From contig CALVSI010000009.1 of the NCBI GenBank assembly GCA_944358985.1, forward strand, positions 1 through 45,151: DNA of 45,151 bases, read 5' to 3'. Made by a program: the position numbers and the translations under genes. Origin of the DNA: an uncultured Bacilli bacterium. Lineage in GTDB: Bacteria > Bacillota_I > Bacilli_A > RFN20 > CAG-826. Positions 25,297-34,379 of the stretch are shown piece after piece (positions within the stretch are counted from its first letter, which is position 1; each line of letters opens with the position of its first letter). The notes under the pieces are model-generated. The model was not told the DNA's origin. It saw nothing but the letters and a program-made list of their open reading frames with translations, and did no database searches.

Positions 25297-26460
25297 TTAA
25301 TCTTTTTTACAACTATGATTTAAGACATAGTCTACTCCTACCGCAGTAGCACCTATAATCTTAGAATCACGTCCTAAAGTCGAAAATTTAATTGTTGGAG
25401 TATAAATTAAATGACTATTTGTCGCTTCTTGAATTGCTTTTAAATATTCATCACCTAATTCTGTAGCTCTTCCACCTATAACAATTGTTGAAACATCTAA
25501 TGATTCCACTAATTGGCTTAAAGCTTCTCCAACCGCACTAGCGCTTTTTAAAACTTCTTCTTTAACTTTGCTATTTTCTTTATATAGTTCAATTAACCTA
25601 GTTCTTGATCTATTTAAGTTTTCATTACTAATTTTTTCAGCTTTGTCAATTAAAACACGCAATGACGCTACTTCATCTAAATAGTCATATTTATTGTCAT
25701 AAAATACTTTGATAAGACCAAATTCACCAGCGTAACCTTTATCGCCTTCAAATAAGGATGAATTAAAAATCAAAGCTCCGCCTATACCGATATCAATAGA
25801 AATGTAAATAGCGTTTTTAACATCAACTAAAGCTCCTTTTTTAATTTCTGCCCACGCTGAAACATTAACGTCATTAGAAATAAAAATTGGAACGTTTGGA
25901 AATTGTAAAGAAAAAACATGACGAATAAAGTTTTGTTCTTTAAAAAGTTCTGGATCAAATTGTTTTGACAAAAGCAATTCTCCGCTATTGCGATTAACAC
26001 GACCAGGTAAAGAAATCACAATATTTTTTAAAGGAAAACTCTTAAATTTTTCATTCATGAGTATTTGACTAGCTTTTAATAATATAAGATAAATAGTTTT
26101 TGCATCATATTTTTCAACATCTAATATTTCGGTAAATAATATTTCTTCTTTTAAGTTAGAAATGGATATTTTAGCTTGATAATTTGAAATATTGACCGCT
26201 AAGATTAGACCATAATTTTCGTTGATTGTATAAAATACTTGTTTGCGCCCTATTTCCTTTTTAGAAGAAGAATTATTGACTTTAATTAATCCTTTGTTTA
26301 ATAACTCTTTAACAATTGAAGACATTGTTGCATTAGAAAGATGCAATTCGTTTGCTAAATCTGTCGCTGAATAATTTTTTTGCTGTAACTTAGAAATGAC
26401 TAATCTATTATTTAATAATCTTGAATAAGTTTGATCTTTTCCTAATTGTTTATTGTCCAT
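25297..26460 (-). CDS. ROK family repressor (NagC/XylR type)
   Basis: The protein has about 387 residues. An N-terminal winged helix (NYSATDLANELHLSNATMSSIVKEL) is followed by a sugar-kinase-like ROK domain (ISIDIGIGGALIFNSSLFEGDKGYAGEFG and VIGGRATELG). The start is set at ATG 26460 by AAGGAG; the longer frame to 26502 overlaps the preceding gene. The usual ROK zinc motif with CxCGxxGC is missing. As the only regulator in the operon it probably represses the locus until an intracellular sugar or sugar phosphate binds. Confidence 0.88.
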   Translation of the reverse strand: MDNKQLGKDQTYSRLLNNRLVISKLQQKNYSATDLANELHLSNATMSSIVKELLNKGLIKVNNSSSKKEIGRKQVFYTINENYGLILAVNISNYQAKISISNLKEEILFTEILDVEKYDAKTIYLILLKASQILMNEKFKSFPLKNIVISLPGRVNRNSGELLLSKQFDPELFKEQNFIRHVFSLQFPNVPIFISNDVNVSAWAEIKKGALVDVKNAIYISIDIGIGGALIFNSSLFEGDKGYAGEFGLIKVFYDNKYDYLDEVASLRVLIDKAEKISNENLNRSRTRLIELYKENSKVKEEVLKSASAVGEALSQLVESLDVSTIVIGGRATELGDEYLKAIQEATNSHLIYTPTIKFSTLGRDSKIIGATAVGVDYVLNHSCKKD

Positions 26461-26470
26461 ATTTAACTCC

Positions 26471-29440
26471 TTATCTAGCGATAAAATCATAGTATACCGC
26501 ATTTAATTTGCCATTATTTGTTGGAGCGATATCATCTTGAATGCCGCCATCAGCAATAGATGAACAATTTATAAAATAAATGTTTTCTAAAATAGCGTTA
26601 TTTAGGATAGAACATGCAAATGCACCAACCCAATTGTTTGCATAAACATTAATATTTTCAAACGTTACATCATAGATTTGTCCATCAAAAGCTCCAAAGA
26701 AACCAACAGCGTATTTAGATGGACGATAATTATCTAATTGACCGGCTTCATCTAAAGTAAAATACTGTTCGTTTTCATTAATATTAACATTTTTAATTAC
26801 ATGCCCTTGACCATATATTTTGCCAGTGAAACTCCTACCTTCATAACCAATGCCATATAGTGTTTCATTATTAAAATCTAAGTCATTAGTCAAAATAAAT
26901 GTTTTAGAATAATATTTATCATAACGAGTCGAATCATAATCTTTGACATTAAAATATTTATAAAAATCTTCTACTGAATTAATTGTGTAGTATTCTTGCC
27001 CTTTTAAATAGTCTAAATCGTAATTAGGACGATCTAAATATGTCGCATAAGCTCTATATAAATTGCCATCGCTTGTTTTAAATGTATATTTAAATGATAC
27101 ATCAGGATTAGATTTTAAATTATTAGAAGAAACAAGAATAGTGTCATCATTAACTTTAAAGTCAATTTCTTCATTGTTTTCTAAAACAATTAAGTCGTTT
27201 AAAGAAGGATTGTTAGGTAATTTAAATTCAATGTTATCTTGAATTGTATCTTGATTATAAGTATATTTTTCTTCTAAGAATGTGAATTTTTTAACACTGA
27301 TAGTAACCATTGATGAATTTTTATTATCCGCACGAGCGTATAACTTAAAAGAATCAACTGCAATATTTTCGCTTAAAGTAATAATATCACCATCTAAAGT
27401 AACACCATCAATCGTAGATGGAGATAGACGATATTCAACATCTTGTCTAGCAGTTAAAGGTGAAATATTACATGATAATTGATAAGATTGATCGGCTTCC
27501 ATTACCAATGGTACTGATTCAGAAATGCTGACTGATTCAACATTATCATATAATTTAAATATCTTACTATTTGTGAAAGTTTGTTCGTCAATTGTTAAAG
27601 ATATTGTTACAATAAATTCATATTCTTTAGCGTCATATGTATTAACAATATTTTCACTAATTGAATATCCTTCACCATCGACATAATATTTAACATCGCT
27701 GATATATTGATTATATAAATCGCTTGGATTAATATTGACTAAAATTTCTACTTCATCTCCCCTATTCGCGGTTAAATCTTTATTAGAAATTTCAATATCA
27801 TAAACAAAATAATATTTTAAATAATGATTTAAAGTAGGCGTATTAATATTATCAAATGTCCAATATGTTGAATCTAAAATATCAGAATAATCATAATTAA
27901 TTAAATATTGTAATGTTTCAAATAAAATTGAAGTATCACTATTTAAGCCATCACCGATAAATAATTCACCATTTTCTTTTAAAGCATAGCAATTATTAAT
28001 TGTGCCAGAATTATATCCTGCAAAAGCACCGACAGATTCATCGCCACTGACCATACCATAACTAAAACAATTTGTAATTGTGCCTTCATTTCTTCCAACA
28101 AAGCCACCAATAATTTTAAAAATATTTTCCCCTGAATAGTTTGTTAAATCAACATCGGCCCAACAATTTGATATTGTTCCAGCATTAAATCCAACTAAAC
28201 CACCGCTATAGGAGCGAACACTATTAGTGGTACCTGGTAAACCTTTAACACCTAAATTTTTAATAACACCCATGTTTGAAACATATCCAAATAATCCAGC
28301 ATTATATGCTAATTCATCACTTCTATTTATATATAGACCGCTAATGGTGTAACCATTTCCATCAAAAGTACCTTGGAAAGTATCTAATAAAGCTGTTCCA
28401 TCCGTAACATCATGATAAATGCCAATCGGATTCCAACCTTTTCCATCATTATATCCTTCACCATTAATCGACAAATAATCTGTTAAATCAATATCATTTA
28501 AAAGAATATAATATCCTTTTAAAGCATCGCGAGATTCACCAATAGAAGCTAAATCTTGCGGTGTCTTAATAAATTTATTAGCGATTAATAATTTAACAAT
28601 GATAGTGTTTCTAGAAGTTACTATTATTAATTCATTTTCACCAGGAGTGAATGTTTTTAAAAATTCTGGCGATAAAGTAATTTGATTGTTTGTTTCATCA
28701 TAAGAATAATTATTAGAATCTATTGAGGTTTTACCATGCATAATTCCAATAAATTCTTTTTTATACTCAGAAGATGTAATATCAGAAAAATCTAAAATAT
28801 ATGCAACAGGAGATTTACTATCAATTTCCGCTGATTGGATTGTATTTTCTACTTTTGCTAATTGTGTTGTCGCAGCAATAAATGTTTTTTTAAGTGAAAC
28901 GCCATAACTAGATATAATAACTTCAAACTGTTCACCATTACTGACTTTGTCAGTAAACGAAACGCGACCGCTTATAGAATCAATACTAATACCAATTGGC
29001 TCGCCATCTAATTCATATTTGATAGCTTGATTGTTAGAATTAGAGGCTAATATATAATCTCCATCACTAATATAATCGATTGGATTAGTAAAAGTTAAAG
29101 TCGCCTCTTGAATATCTTGATTCAATGTCAAAACAACATAATCGGATTTAACATCACTATTATCTAAATAAGCATAATATAAAACTTGACTATAATTTTT
29201 AACAGTATCATCAAAACTTATTTGACCAGTTTTGTTATCTAAACTAACTCCAACTGGAACATCACCAGCAAAAGAATATAAAATATCATCACTTTCTTGA
29301 TTGACATTAACAATATCATTATTTTTAATTGTATATTCGCTTTGTGAAAAAGTTAGGTTGGTGATTACGTTGTTGTTTTGACAACCATTTAAAAACGGCA
29401 ATATCAATAAAGATAAGCCAAACAAAATACTTTTTTTCAT
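26471..29440 (-). CDS. Large surface lipoprotein with GLUG repeats
   Basis: This 989-residue protein has a lipoprotein signal (LPFLNGC, Cys20). The N-terminal ~200 residues hold two cadherin/Ig-like repeats, each ending in an SGRVSF or TGQISF strand. Residues ~310-520 have GLUG motifs (GGLVGFNAGTISNCWA, GGFVGRNEGTITNCFS, GAFAGYNSGTINNCYA). Further Ig-like segments and a last GLUG-like block (GFFGAFDGQIYDV) follow. It is probably an adhesin or glycan-binding protein on the outer face. The ATG overlaps the permease stop by four bases (ATGA), so it is fixed into the transporter operon. Confidence 0.85.
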   Translation of the reverse strand: MKKSILFGLSLLILPFLNGCQNNNVITNLTFSQSEYTIKNNDIVNVNQESDDILYSFAGDVPVGVSLDNKTGQISFDDTVKNYSQVLYYAYLDNSDVKSDYVVLTLNQDIQEATLTFTNPIDYISDGDYILASNSNNQAIKYELDGEPIGISIDSISGRVSFTDKVSNGEQFEVIISSYGVSLKKTFIAATTQLAKVENTIQSAEIDSKSPVAYILDFSDITSSEYKKEFIGIMHGKTSIDSNNYSYDETNNQITLSPEFLKTFTPGENELIIVTSRNTIIVKLLIANKFIKTPQDLASIGESRDALKGYYILLNDIDLTDYLSINGEGYNDGKGWNPIGIYHDVTDGTALLDTFQGTFDGNGYTISGLYINRSDELAYNAGLFGYVSNMGVIKNLGVKGLPGTTNSVRSYSGGLVGFNAGTISNCWADVDLTNYSGENIFKIIGGFVGRNEGTITNCFSYGMVSGDESVGAFAGYNSGTINNCYALKENGELFIGDGLNSDTSILFETLQYLINYDYSDILDSTYWTFDNINTPTLNHYLKYYFVYDIEISNKDLTANRGDEVEILVNINPSDLYNQYISDVKYYVDGEGYSISENIVNTYDAKEYEFIVTISLTIDEQTFTNSKIFKLYDNVESVSISESVPLVMEADQSYQLSCNISPLTARQDVEYRLSPSTIDGVTLDGDIITLSENIAVDSFKLYARADNKNSSMVTISVKKFTFLEEKYTYNQDTIQDNIEFKLPNNPSLNDLIVLENNEEIDFKVNDDTILVSSNNLKSNPDVSFKYTFKTSDGNLYRAYATYLDRPNYDLDYLKGQEYYTINSVEDFYKYFNVKDYDSTRYDKYYSKTFILTNDLDFNNETLYGIGYEGRSFTGKIYGQGHVIKNVNINENEQYFTLDEAGQLDNYRPSKYAVGFFGAFDGQIYDVTFENINVYANNWVGAFACSILNNAILENIYFINCSSIADGGIQDDIAPTNNGKLNAVYYDFIAR

Positions 29441-30342
29441 CCTTTAAGACCCCCAGCATTTGTGCTTTCAATAATTCGTTTTTGAAAACAAAGATATAAA
29501 ATAAGAATTGGGAAAATGGCAATAAGCATTGAGGCGAAAACCATCGGATAATCACCACTTCCAGATCCAAGACTTTCTTGCAATTTTTGTAAACCAACCG
29601 CTAATGTTGTCATATCTGATGGCATAAATAGTCGAGGTGTAGAATAATCATTCCAATAAGTAATTGCTTGTAAAATTGAGCAAGCAATCAATGGACCTTT
29701 AGCCATCGGAAGCATAATAGTAAAAAATGTTTTAAAACGACCCGCACAATCAATTTGAGCGGCTTCTATATAACTATTAGAAATGCTAGAAAAAGAAGAA
29801 TATAACAAAATAAAATTAAAACCAAAACAACCAGAATATAAAAATAATACACCAATCAAAGATTCATCGATTCCAAATGTTTCTAACATAACAACTTGGC
29901 TAGGAAGAGTTCCAACAATAGGAACAACCATTGTAAAAATTGCTAAACCATAAATAATATTTCGACCAGGAAATTTATATTTAGATAAACAATAAGCAGC
30001 ACACGCTGATAAAAAGACATTAATAACTGTTCCTAATATTGTGACAACTAAAGATAGAAGTATCATTGACCAAACAGTTTGTCCTTCCACTTCATAAGTT
30101 AATATTTCAACAAAATTTAATCCGTACCACTGTTTTGGAAAGCCAAAAATATTACCGGTTATAAATTCTTCACCAGTTTTAAATGAATTTATTAACATCC
30201 AAAGAAAAGGAAATAAAAGAGTAACAGCGTAAATTACAAATAAACAAAAGACAAACCATTTTCCAAAATGGTATCCAAAATCAATTTTTTTCTTGTTTTT
30301 CTTTTTAATATCGCCTTGATACGCTAATTTTAAATCTTCCAT
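29437..30342 (-). CDS. Sugar ABC transporter permease (MalG/UgpE type)
   Basis: This 301-residue integral membrane protein has about six hydrophobic segments. The CUT1 EAA loop reads IEAAQIDCAGRFKTFFTIMLPM, which contacts the ATPase. It pairs with the permease encoded just upstream (one base between stop and start). It ends in AGGLKG, a common tail in the family. It imports oligosaccharides delivered by the binding protein encoded at 32964. Confidence 0.93.
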   Translation of the reverse strand: MEDLKLAYQGDIKKKNKKKIDFGYHFGKWFVFCLFVIYAVTLLFPFLWMLINSFKTGEEFITGNIFGFPKQWYGLNFVEILTYEVEGQTVWSMILLSLVVTILGTVINVFLSACAAYCLSKYKFPGRNIIYGLAIFTMVVPIVGTLPSQVVMLETFGIDESLIGVLFLYSGCFGFNFILLYSSFSSISNSYIEAAQIDCAGRFKTFFTIMLPMAKGPLIACSILQAITYWNDYSTPRLFMPSDMTTLAVGLQKLQESLGSGSGDYPMVFASMLIAIFPILILYLCFQKRIIESTNAGGLKG

Positions 30343-30343
30343 A

Positions 30344-31360
30344 TCAATAATCCACTCCTTGATATTTTTTAGACATAAAATGTCTTACTAGCATAATAAC
30401 TGGTGCCCAAATAGCAGAACAAAGCAAACCTTTTGCGGCAGCCGAACAATATTGGGCAGGCGAATAAGAAGCTGTAGCAAGAAAGATGTCTAATGAAATT
30501 GTATAAGTATTTCCTTCGCCATTTGTAAGCAACAAAGGTTGTAAATATAAAGTTAAGACGTTGGTCATTCCTAAAATGACTAATGTCACAATAGTGGGCC
30601 AAATACAAGGTATTACAACATGGAAAAATTCTTTAAAATATCCAGCATGATCTAATTTTGCTGATTCAAATAATTCCTTTGGTATACGACCTATCGCACC
30701 TGATAAAAGAATGATGTTATAGCCTAAACCAGCCCAAATACAATAAATATAGACCATGATTTGAGATGTAGGCCAAACGCTGAAAAAGTTATCAGAAAAT
30801 CCAATCATACGCATAAACTCGTATAAATAACCATATGTAGAATCAAATCCCATAGCAAAAGCAAATGTTAAAGCGACAACAGGAATAATATTTGGTAAGA
30901 AAAATATTGCTCTAAAAACATTTGCTAAAGGCATTTTCTTTGATAAAAAATAAGAAAATAAAAGTGATAAAGGCAAAGAAATAAAAATCGTAATAACAGC
31001 AAAGCCTAAAGAATTTAATAAAATAACTGATGTATTATTTAGCCAACTAACACCGGTAGTGTTTAACTGTGAATTAAATAAATCATCAAATATTTTAACA
31101 AATTGATCAAATCCCGCCCATTCATATGTGCCATCAATTCGTCCATATTGAAAAGCGTGCATTAAAGAATTTATATTAACAAAAGCCCAAGTAATAACAA
31201 ATTGTAAAACTGGATATAAAAGCATAATAATGATAAAAATATAATCTCTTGTCTTTTTAGATAGGTGTTTTTTAGAATCAAAATTAAAGAATTTTCTTCT
31301 AGAAGACTTATCTTTTTGATTGTTTTCTGTTTTATTATTTTCTATAGAAATATCGCTCAT
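30344..31360 (-). CDS. Sugar ABC transporter permease (MalF/UgpA type)
   Basis: This 338-residue membrane protein has a basic, disordered N-terminal tail of ~40 residues and six hydrophobic segments. The EAA loop FESAKLDHAGYFKEFFHVVIP is present. It contains the WAGFDQFVKIF element typical of MalF-like subunits. Its ATG overlaps the stop of the GH16 gene by four bases. It forms the heterodimeric channel with the next gene product. Confidence 0.93.
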   Translation of the reverse strand: MSDISIENNKTENNQKDKSSRRKFFNFDSKKHLSKKTRDYIFIIIMLLYPVLQFVITWAFVNINSLMHAFQYGRIDGTYEWAGFDQFVKIFDDLFNSQLNTTGVSWLNNTSVILLNSLGFAVITIFISLPLSLLFSYFLSKKMPLANVFRAIFFLPNIIPVVALTFAFAMGFDSTYGYLYEFMRMIGFSDNFFSVWPTSQIMVYIYCIWAGLGYNIILLSGAIGRIPKELFESAKLDHAGYFKEFFHVVIPCIWPTIVTLVILGMTNVLTLYLQPLLLTNGEGNTYTISLDIFLATASYSPAQYCSAAAKGLLCSAIWAPVIMLVRHFMSKKYQGVDY

Positions 31361-32796
31361 TTTGTTCTCACCAACTTTACATTATCTATTTGAAGTGTAG
31401 ATTCACTTAAAGTGTTATAAAATTCCAATCTAATAGAATAAGAATCTTTAGGTGCAGTAACATTTAAAGTATATGTTTCCCATTCGTTAGATTTGATTAT
31501 GACCGGACATGATTCTATTGCACGTGAAGATGAAGCACTGACAAAATTTAAAACAGCATTAGAATCTTCACCATTGCTTTTAGCTTTAAATGACAATTGA
31601 TATTCATATCCTTCATAAACAGAATCAACATTTGTGGACAAATATCCGCCATCTTTTATGACAGCACCATAAGATTGTTGAAAACCGCCATCACTTAAAG
31701 GATAACAAACTTCGCTAACTTCTTTATCTTCGGTGTTTAATCTAGAATAAGACCATCCATAACCATCTTGATTATGATCTGCTAAATATTCAAAATCCCC
31801 ATTAGCGATTAAATCAACATCAGGATAATATGTTGGAGTAGTCGGATATTGACTTTCTAAAGCAGCATTAACAGAAATAGAAGCATCTTTTTCTTCGTAT
31901 GGTTGGCTACTATCAAATGGTAAATATTTTACCCAATCAACTTCCATATAGTCGGTTTCAAATAAAGATTCTCCGACAAAGCCTGCATTATTTGGAAACC
32001 AAACTCCAAGCCATAATCTTGATGATAAGGTCGGAATAAAAACATCACTTACCGCTGTTACAACACCATCTAAATGATAAACAATAATTTCAGGATCGGT
32101 GTACCAATCAAAACCGAAAGTGTGGAATTGACCATCGTTTAAATAAATCTCTTCACCTTGAATTGAAGAAAAATTAACATCTTTTGAAGTTGAATATGAT
32201 TCGGTTATATAGTTAGTATTTAAAACATTTTTAAAAGATATAACACCATCGCTTTTACCACCTGGTAATTCGATATCAATTTCATGGTTAAGATTTTCAC
32301 CACCTAAAGGATCCGTCGTGTTGTTATAAGTCCAAAACGCAGAACAAGCACCCAATCTACCTAATGGTTTCATCTTAATTTGATAACGGCCAGGACCGGT
32401 TAGAAATTTTGAAATTAGTGCAGCACCAGTATTTCTTCCATCTTTTAACATTCCAACACCCTTAACTTCATCTTTAGCGTAATATAAGCCGTTTCCTCTT
32501 AATAATAAGACACCATCGTCAGTGTAAAAGACATTTTCTGGAATAACTCCACCATTGCCATTGCCCCATGCGCCATTACCAATAATCCAATTGTCATAAT
32601 TAACACCATCAGTAAAATCATCAAAAAATAATTTTGATTCGTCAAAAGTAACATCTCCTAATAATCTTAAAGAATCGCCAACTTCAATATCTGTATCAAT
32701 AATTTGACTTGTTGAAATATTATCATTATCACAACCAAGCAAAAGACAACTACAAGACATTACAAATAAAATATTTATTAATTTAAAACGTTTCAT
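31357..32796 (-). CDS. GH16 endo-beta-glucanase lipoprotein with C-terminal carbohydrate-binding module
   Basis: The protein has about 479 residues. Its lipoprotein signal ends in LLLGC. The GH16 domain (~50-300) has the catalytic motif HEIDIELPGG near residues 170-180, with Glu-x-Asp-x-Glu acting as nucleophile, helper and acid/base. The 150-residue C-terminus (NGDFE..., LSFKAKS, LQIDNVKLV) is a CBM4/9-like module. It cuts beta-1,3- or mixed-linkage beta-glucan outside the cell. ATG 32796 is preferred over TTG 32802 because GAGG is then in place. It is first in the eight-gene leftward operon and divergent from the binding-protein gene. Confidence 0.92.
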   Translation of the reverse strand: MKRFKLINILFVMSCSCLLLGCDNDNISTSQIIDTDIEVGDSLRLLGDVTFDESKLFFDDFTDGVNYDNWIIGNGAWGNGNGGVIPENVFYTDDGVLLLRGNGLYYAKDEVKGVGMLKDGRNTGAALISKFLTGPGRYQIKMKPLGRLGACSAFWTYNNTTDPLGGENLNHEIDIELPGGKSDGVISFKNVLNTNYITESYSTSKDVNFSSIQGEEIYLNDGQFHTFGFDWYTDPEIIVYHLDGVVTAVSDVFIPTLSSRLWLGVWFPNNAGFVGESLFETDYMEVDWVKYLPFDSSQPYEEKDASISVNAALESQYPTTPTYYPDVDLIANGDFEYLADHNQDGYGWSYSRLNTEDKEVSEVCYPLSDGGFQQSYGAVIKDGGYLSTNVDSVYEGYEYQLSFKAKSNGEDSNAVLNFVSASSSRAIESCPVIIKSNEWETYTLNVTAPKDSYSIRLEFYNTLSESTLQIDNVKLVRTK

Positions 32797-32820
32797 AGTC
32801 AAACCTCGTTTTCTATATTA

Positions 32821-32826
32821 ATTATA
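32821..32826 (-). promoter_or_regulatory. Probable -10 box of the GH16-transporter operon
   Basis: TATAAT on the minus strand lies 25 bases before ATG 32796 and ahead of the GAGG ribosome site. The -35 region is weak. The ~95 bases to the opposing promoter are very A/T-rich and would be the place for the ROK operator, but I see no clear palindrome. Confidence 0.5.
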
Positions 32827-32890
32827 TATGATTTTTTAAAAAATAAAGCATTTTTTTATTTTATGAAAAAATATTGTTTATTTTTTTCTA

Positions 32891-32918
32891 TTGTTTTAAA
32901 TTTTAATTATATTATAAT
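32891..32918 (+). promoter_or_regulatory. Promoter of the binding protein-GH94 operon
   Basis: TTGTTT (32891-32896) and TATAAT (32913-32918) with a 16-base spacer precede the AAAGGAG ribosome site and ATG 32964. Confidence 0.6.
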
Positions 32919-32963
32919 GTTCATTAGGATTTATTTTACAAACTAAAAAAAGGAGTTTACAAA

Positions 32964-34376
32964 ATGAAAAAAAGTGCAATTTACTTATTTATACCTGCGG
33001 TATTACTTTCTTTAACAACTTTAGTAAGTTGTGATAAGACTGAAAATGACCCCACAACATTAAATATTATTTGTTTAAATTTAGGTTATGGCGATACTTG
33101 GATTAAAAACGCTGTCGCAAAATGGGAAGATGAAAATCCCGATTATAAGATTAATTTAGAAGCAAGCGAAGATGCAAAAAGTTTGATTTCTCGTCACATG
33201 GCTTCTTCTCATAATACTGATGATTTATATATTAGTGTTGGAACAGATTGGCGAACATACGCTGCTAGCGGTGCTCTTCTTCCATTAGATGATTTAATCG
33301 AAGAAGAAGTTGATGGCGTTAAAATTAAAGATAAAGTTAATGATGAGTATAAAAAATCAATTTATTTTACTAATTTAGATGGCGAAACACATACTTATCG
33401 TTTGCCTTGGACAAGCGGCGTTGGCGGTATATATTATAATGCAGCAATGTTTGAAGAAAATGGTTGGCAAGTTCCTACTACTTATGATGAATTGATAACA
33501 TTAATTAATACTATTAAAGACGCGCGTATTCCTGTTGAAGGAGATTTACAAGCGACTGTTAAACCATTAGTTTATACAGGCCAAAATACTGATTATTTTG
33601 ATTACACTGTTTTAACTTGGTGGGGTCAATTAGCAGGTAAAGAAAAATTGGATGAATTTTTAACTTATAGTGATTATTCTGTTTTTGATTACGAAGATAA
33701 TGATGGTGCATATATCCATTTAAAAGAAGCTGTCAATTTATGGAATAACATTTTCTCTGATTCAAGCAATTATGTTGAAGGTTCACTTTCTAAAACCAAT
33801 CACCAAGCTCAACAAGATTTTCTTAATGGTTATTCTGCGATGATGTTTAATGGCGAATGGTGTTACAATGAAATAGTTGGCTATATGGAAAATGGCGTCT
33901 TACCAGAATCTTTTGATTTAAAAATTATGAAAACACCAAAAGTTGATAACGCTGTTGAAGAAAACATTTCTTATATAGTTGGCGAAGATCAATATATTGC
34001 TATACCCGCAACAACTACCAAACCAGAATTAGCCAAATCTTTTATTAAGTTATTAGTTAGCGATTGGGGTTGTGAAAATTTTACTAGTAGCGCTAACGGG
34101 TTAATGGCGTATAAATGGAATAATGAAAATTATGAAGCTCCAAATTCCTTTGTTGAATCATTAATTGAATATAAAAATAGCACTACATCCACTTTTACAA
34201 ATTTCTCATCAAGTTTATTATACCTTAATAATATTATTGATATTTGGGGTACTTCTGCGATGCGTCCATTTAATGGGATTTTATCTAATACTTCCACTGT
34301 TGACCGTGCTTTTGAGACAATAAAAACAGAAACACAAAGACAATGGGAAGATTGGAAAAGACAAGCAGGCATTTAA
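32964..34376 (+). CDS. Sugar ABC transporter substrate-binding lipoprotein
   Basis: This 470-residue family 1 extracellular solute-binding protein has a lipoprotein signal ending LTTLVSC. The mature part shows the usual CUT1 pattern: LNIICLNLG, AVAKWEDENPDYKI, a hinge-proximal RLPWTSGVGGIYYN, then WQVPTTYDELI and FLNGYSAMMFNGEWCY. It captures oligosaccharides released by the GH16 enzymes and passes them to the permeases of the divergent operon. A strong AAAGGAG site sets the start. GH94 follows 3 bases after its stop. Confidence 0.93.
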   Translation: MKKSAIYLFIPAVLLSLTTLVSCDKTENDPTTLNIICLNLGYGDTWIKNAVAKWEDENPDYKINLEASEDAKSLISRHMASSHNTDDLYISVGTDWRTYAASGALLPLDDLIEEEVDGVKIKDKVNDEYKKSIYFTNLDGETHTYRLPWTSGVGGIYYNAAMFEENGWQVPTTYDELITLINTIKDARIPVEGDLQATVKPLVYTGQNTDYFDYTVLTWWGQLAGKEKLDEFLTYSDYSVFDYEDNDGAYIHLKEAVNLWNNIFSDSSNYVEGSLSKTNHQAQQDFLNGYSAMMFNGEWCYNEIVGYMENGVLPESFDLKIMKTPKVDNAVEENISYIVGEDQYIAIPATTTKPELAKSFIKLLVSDWGCENFTSSANGLMAYKWNNENYEAPNSFVESLIEYKNSTTSTFTNFSSSLLYLNNIIDIWGTSAMRPFNGILSNTSTVDRAFETIKTETQRQWEDWKRQAGI

Positions 34377-34379
34377 AAT

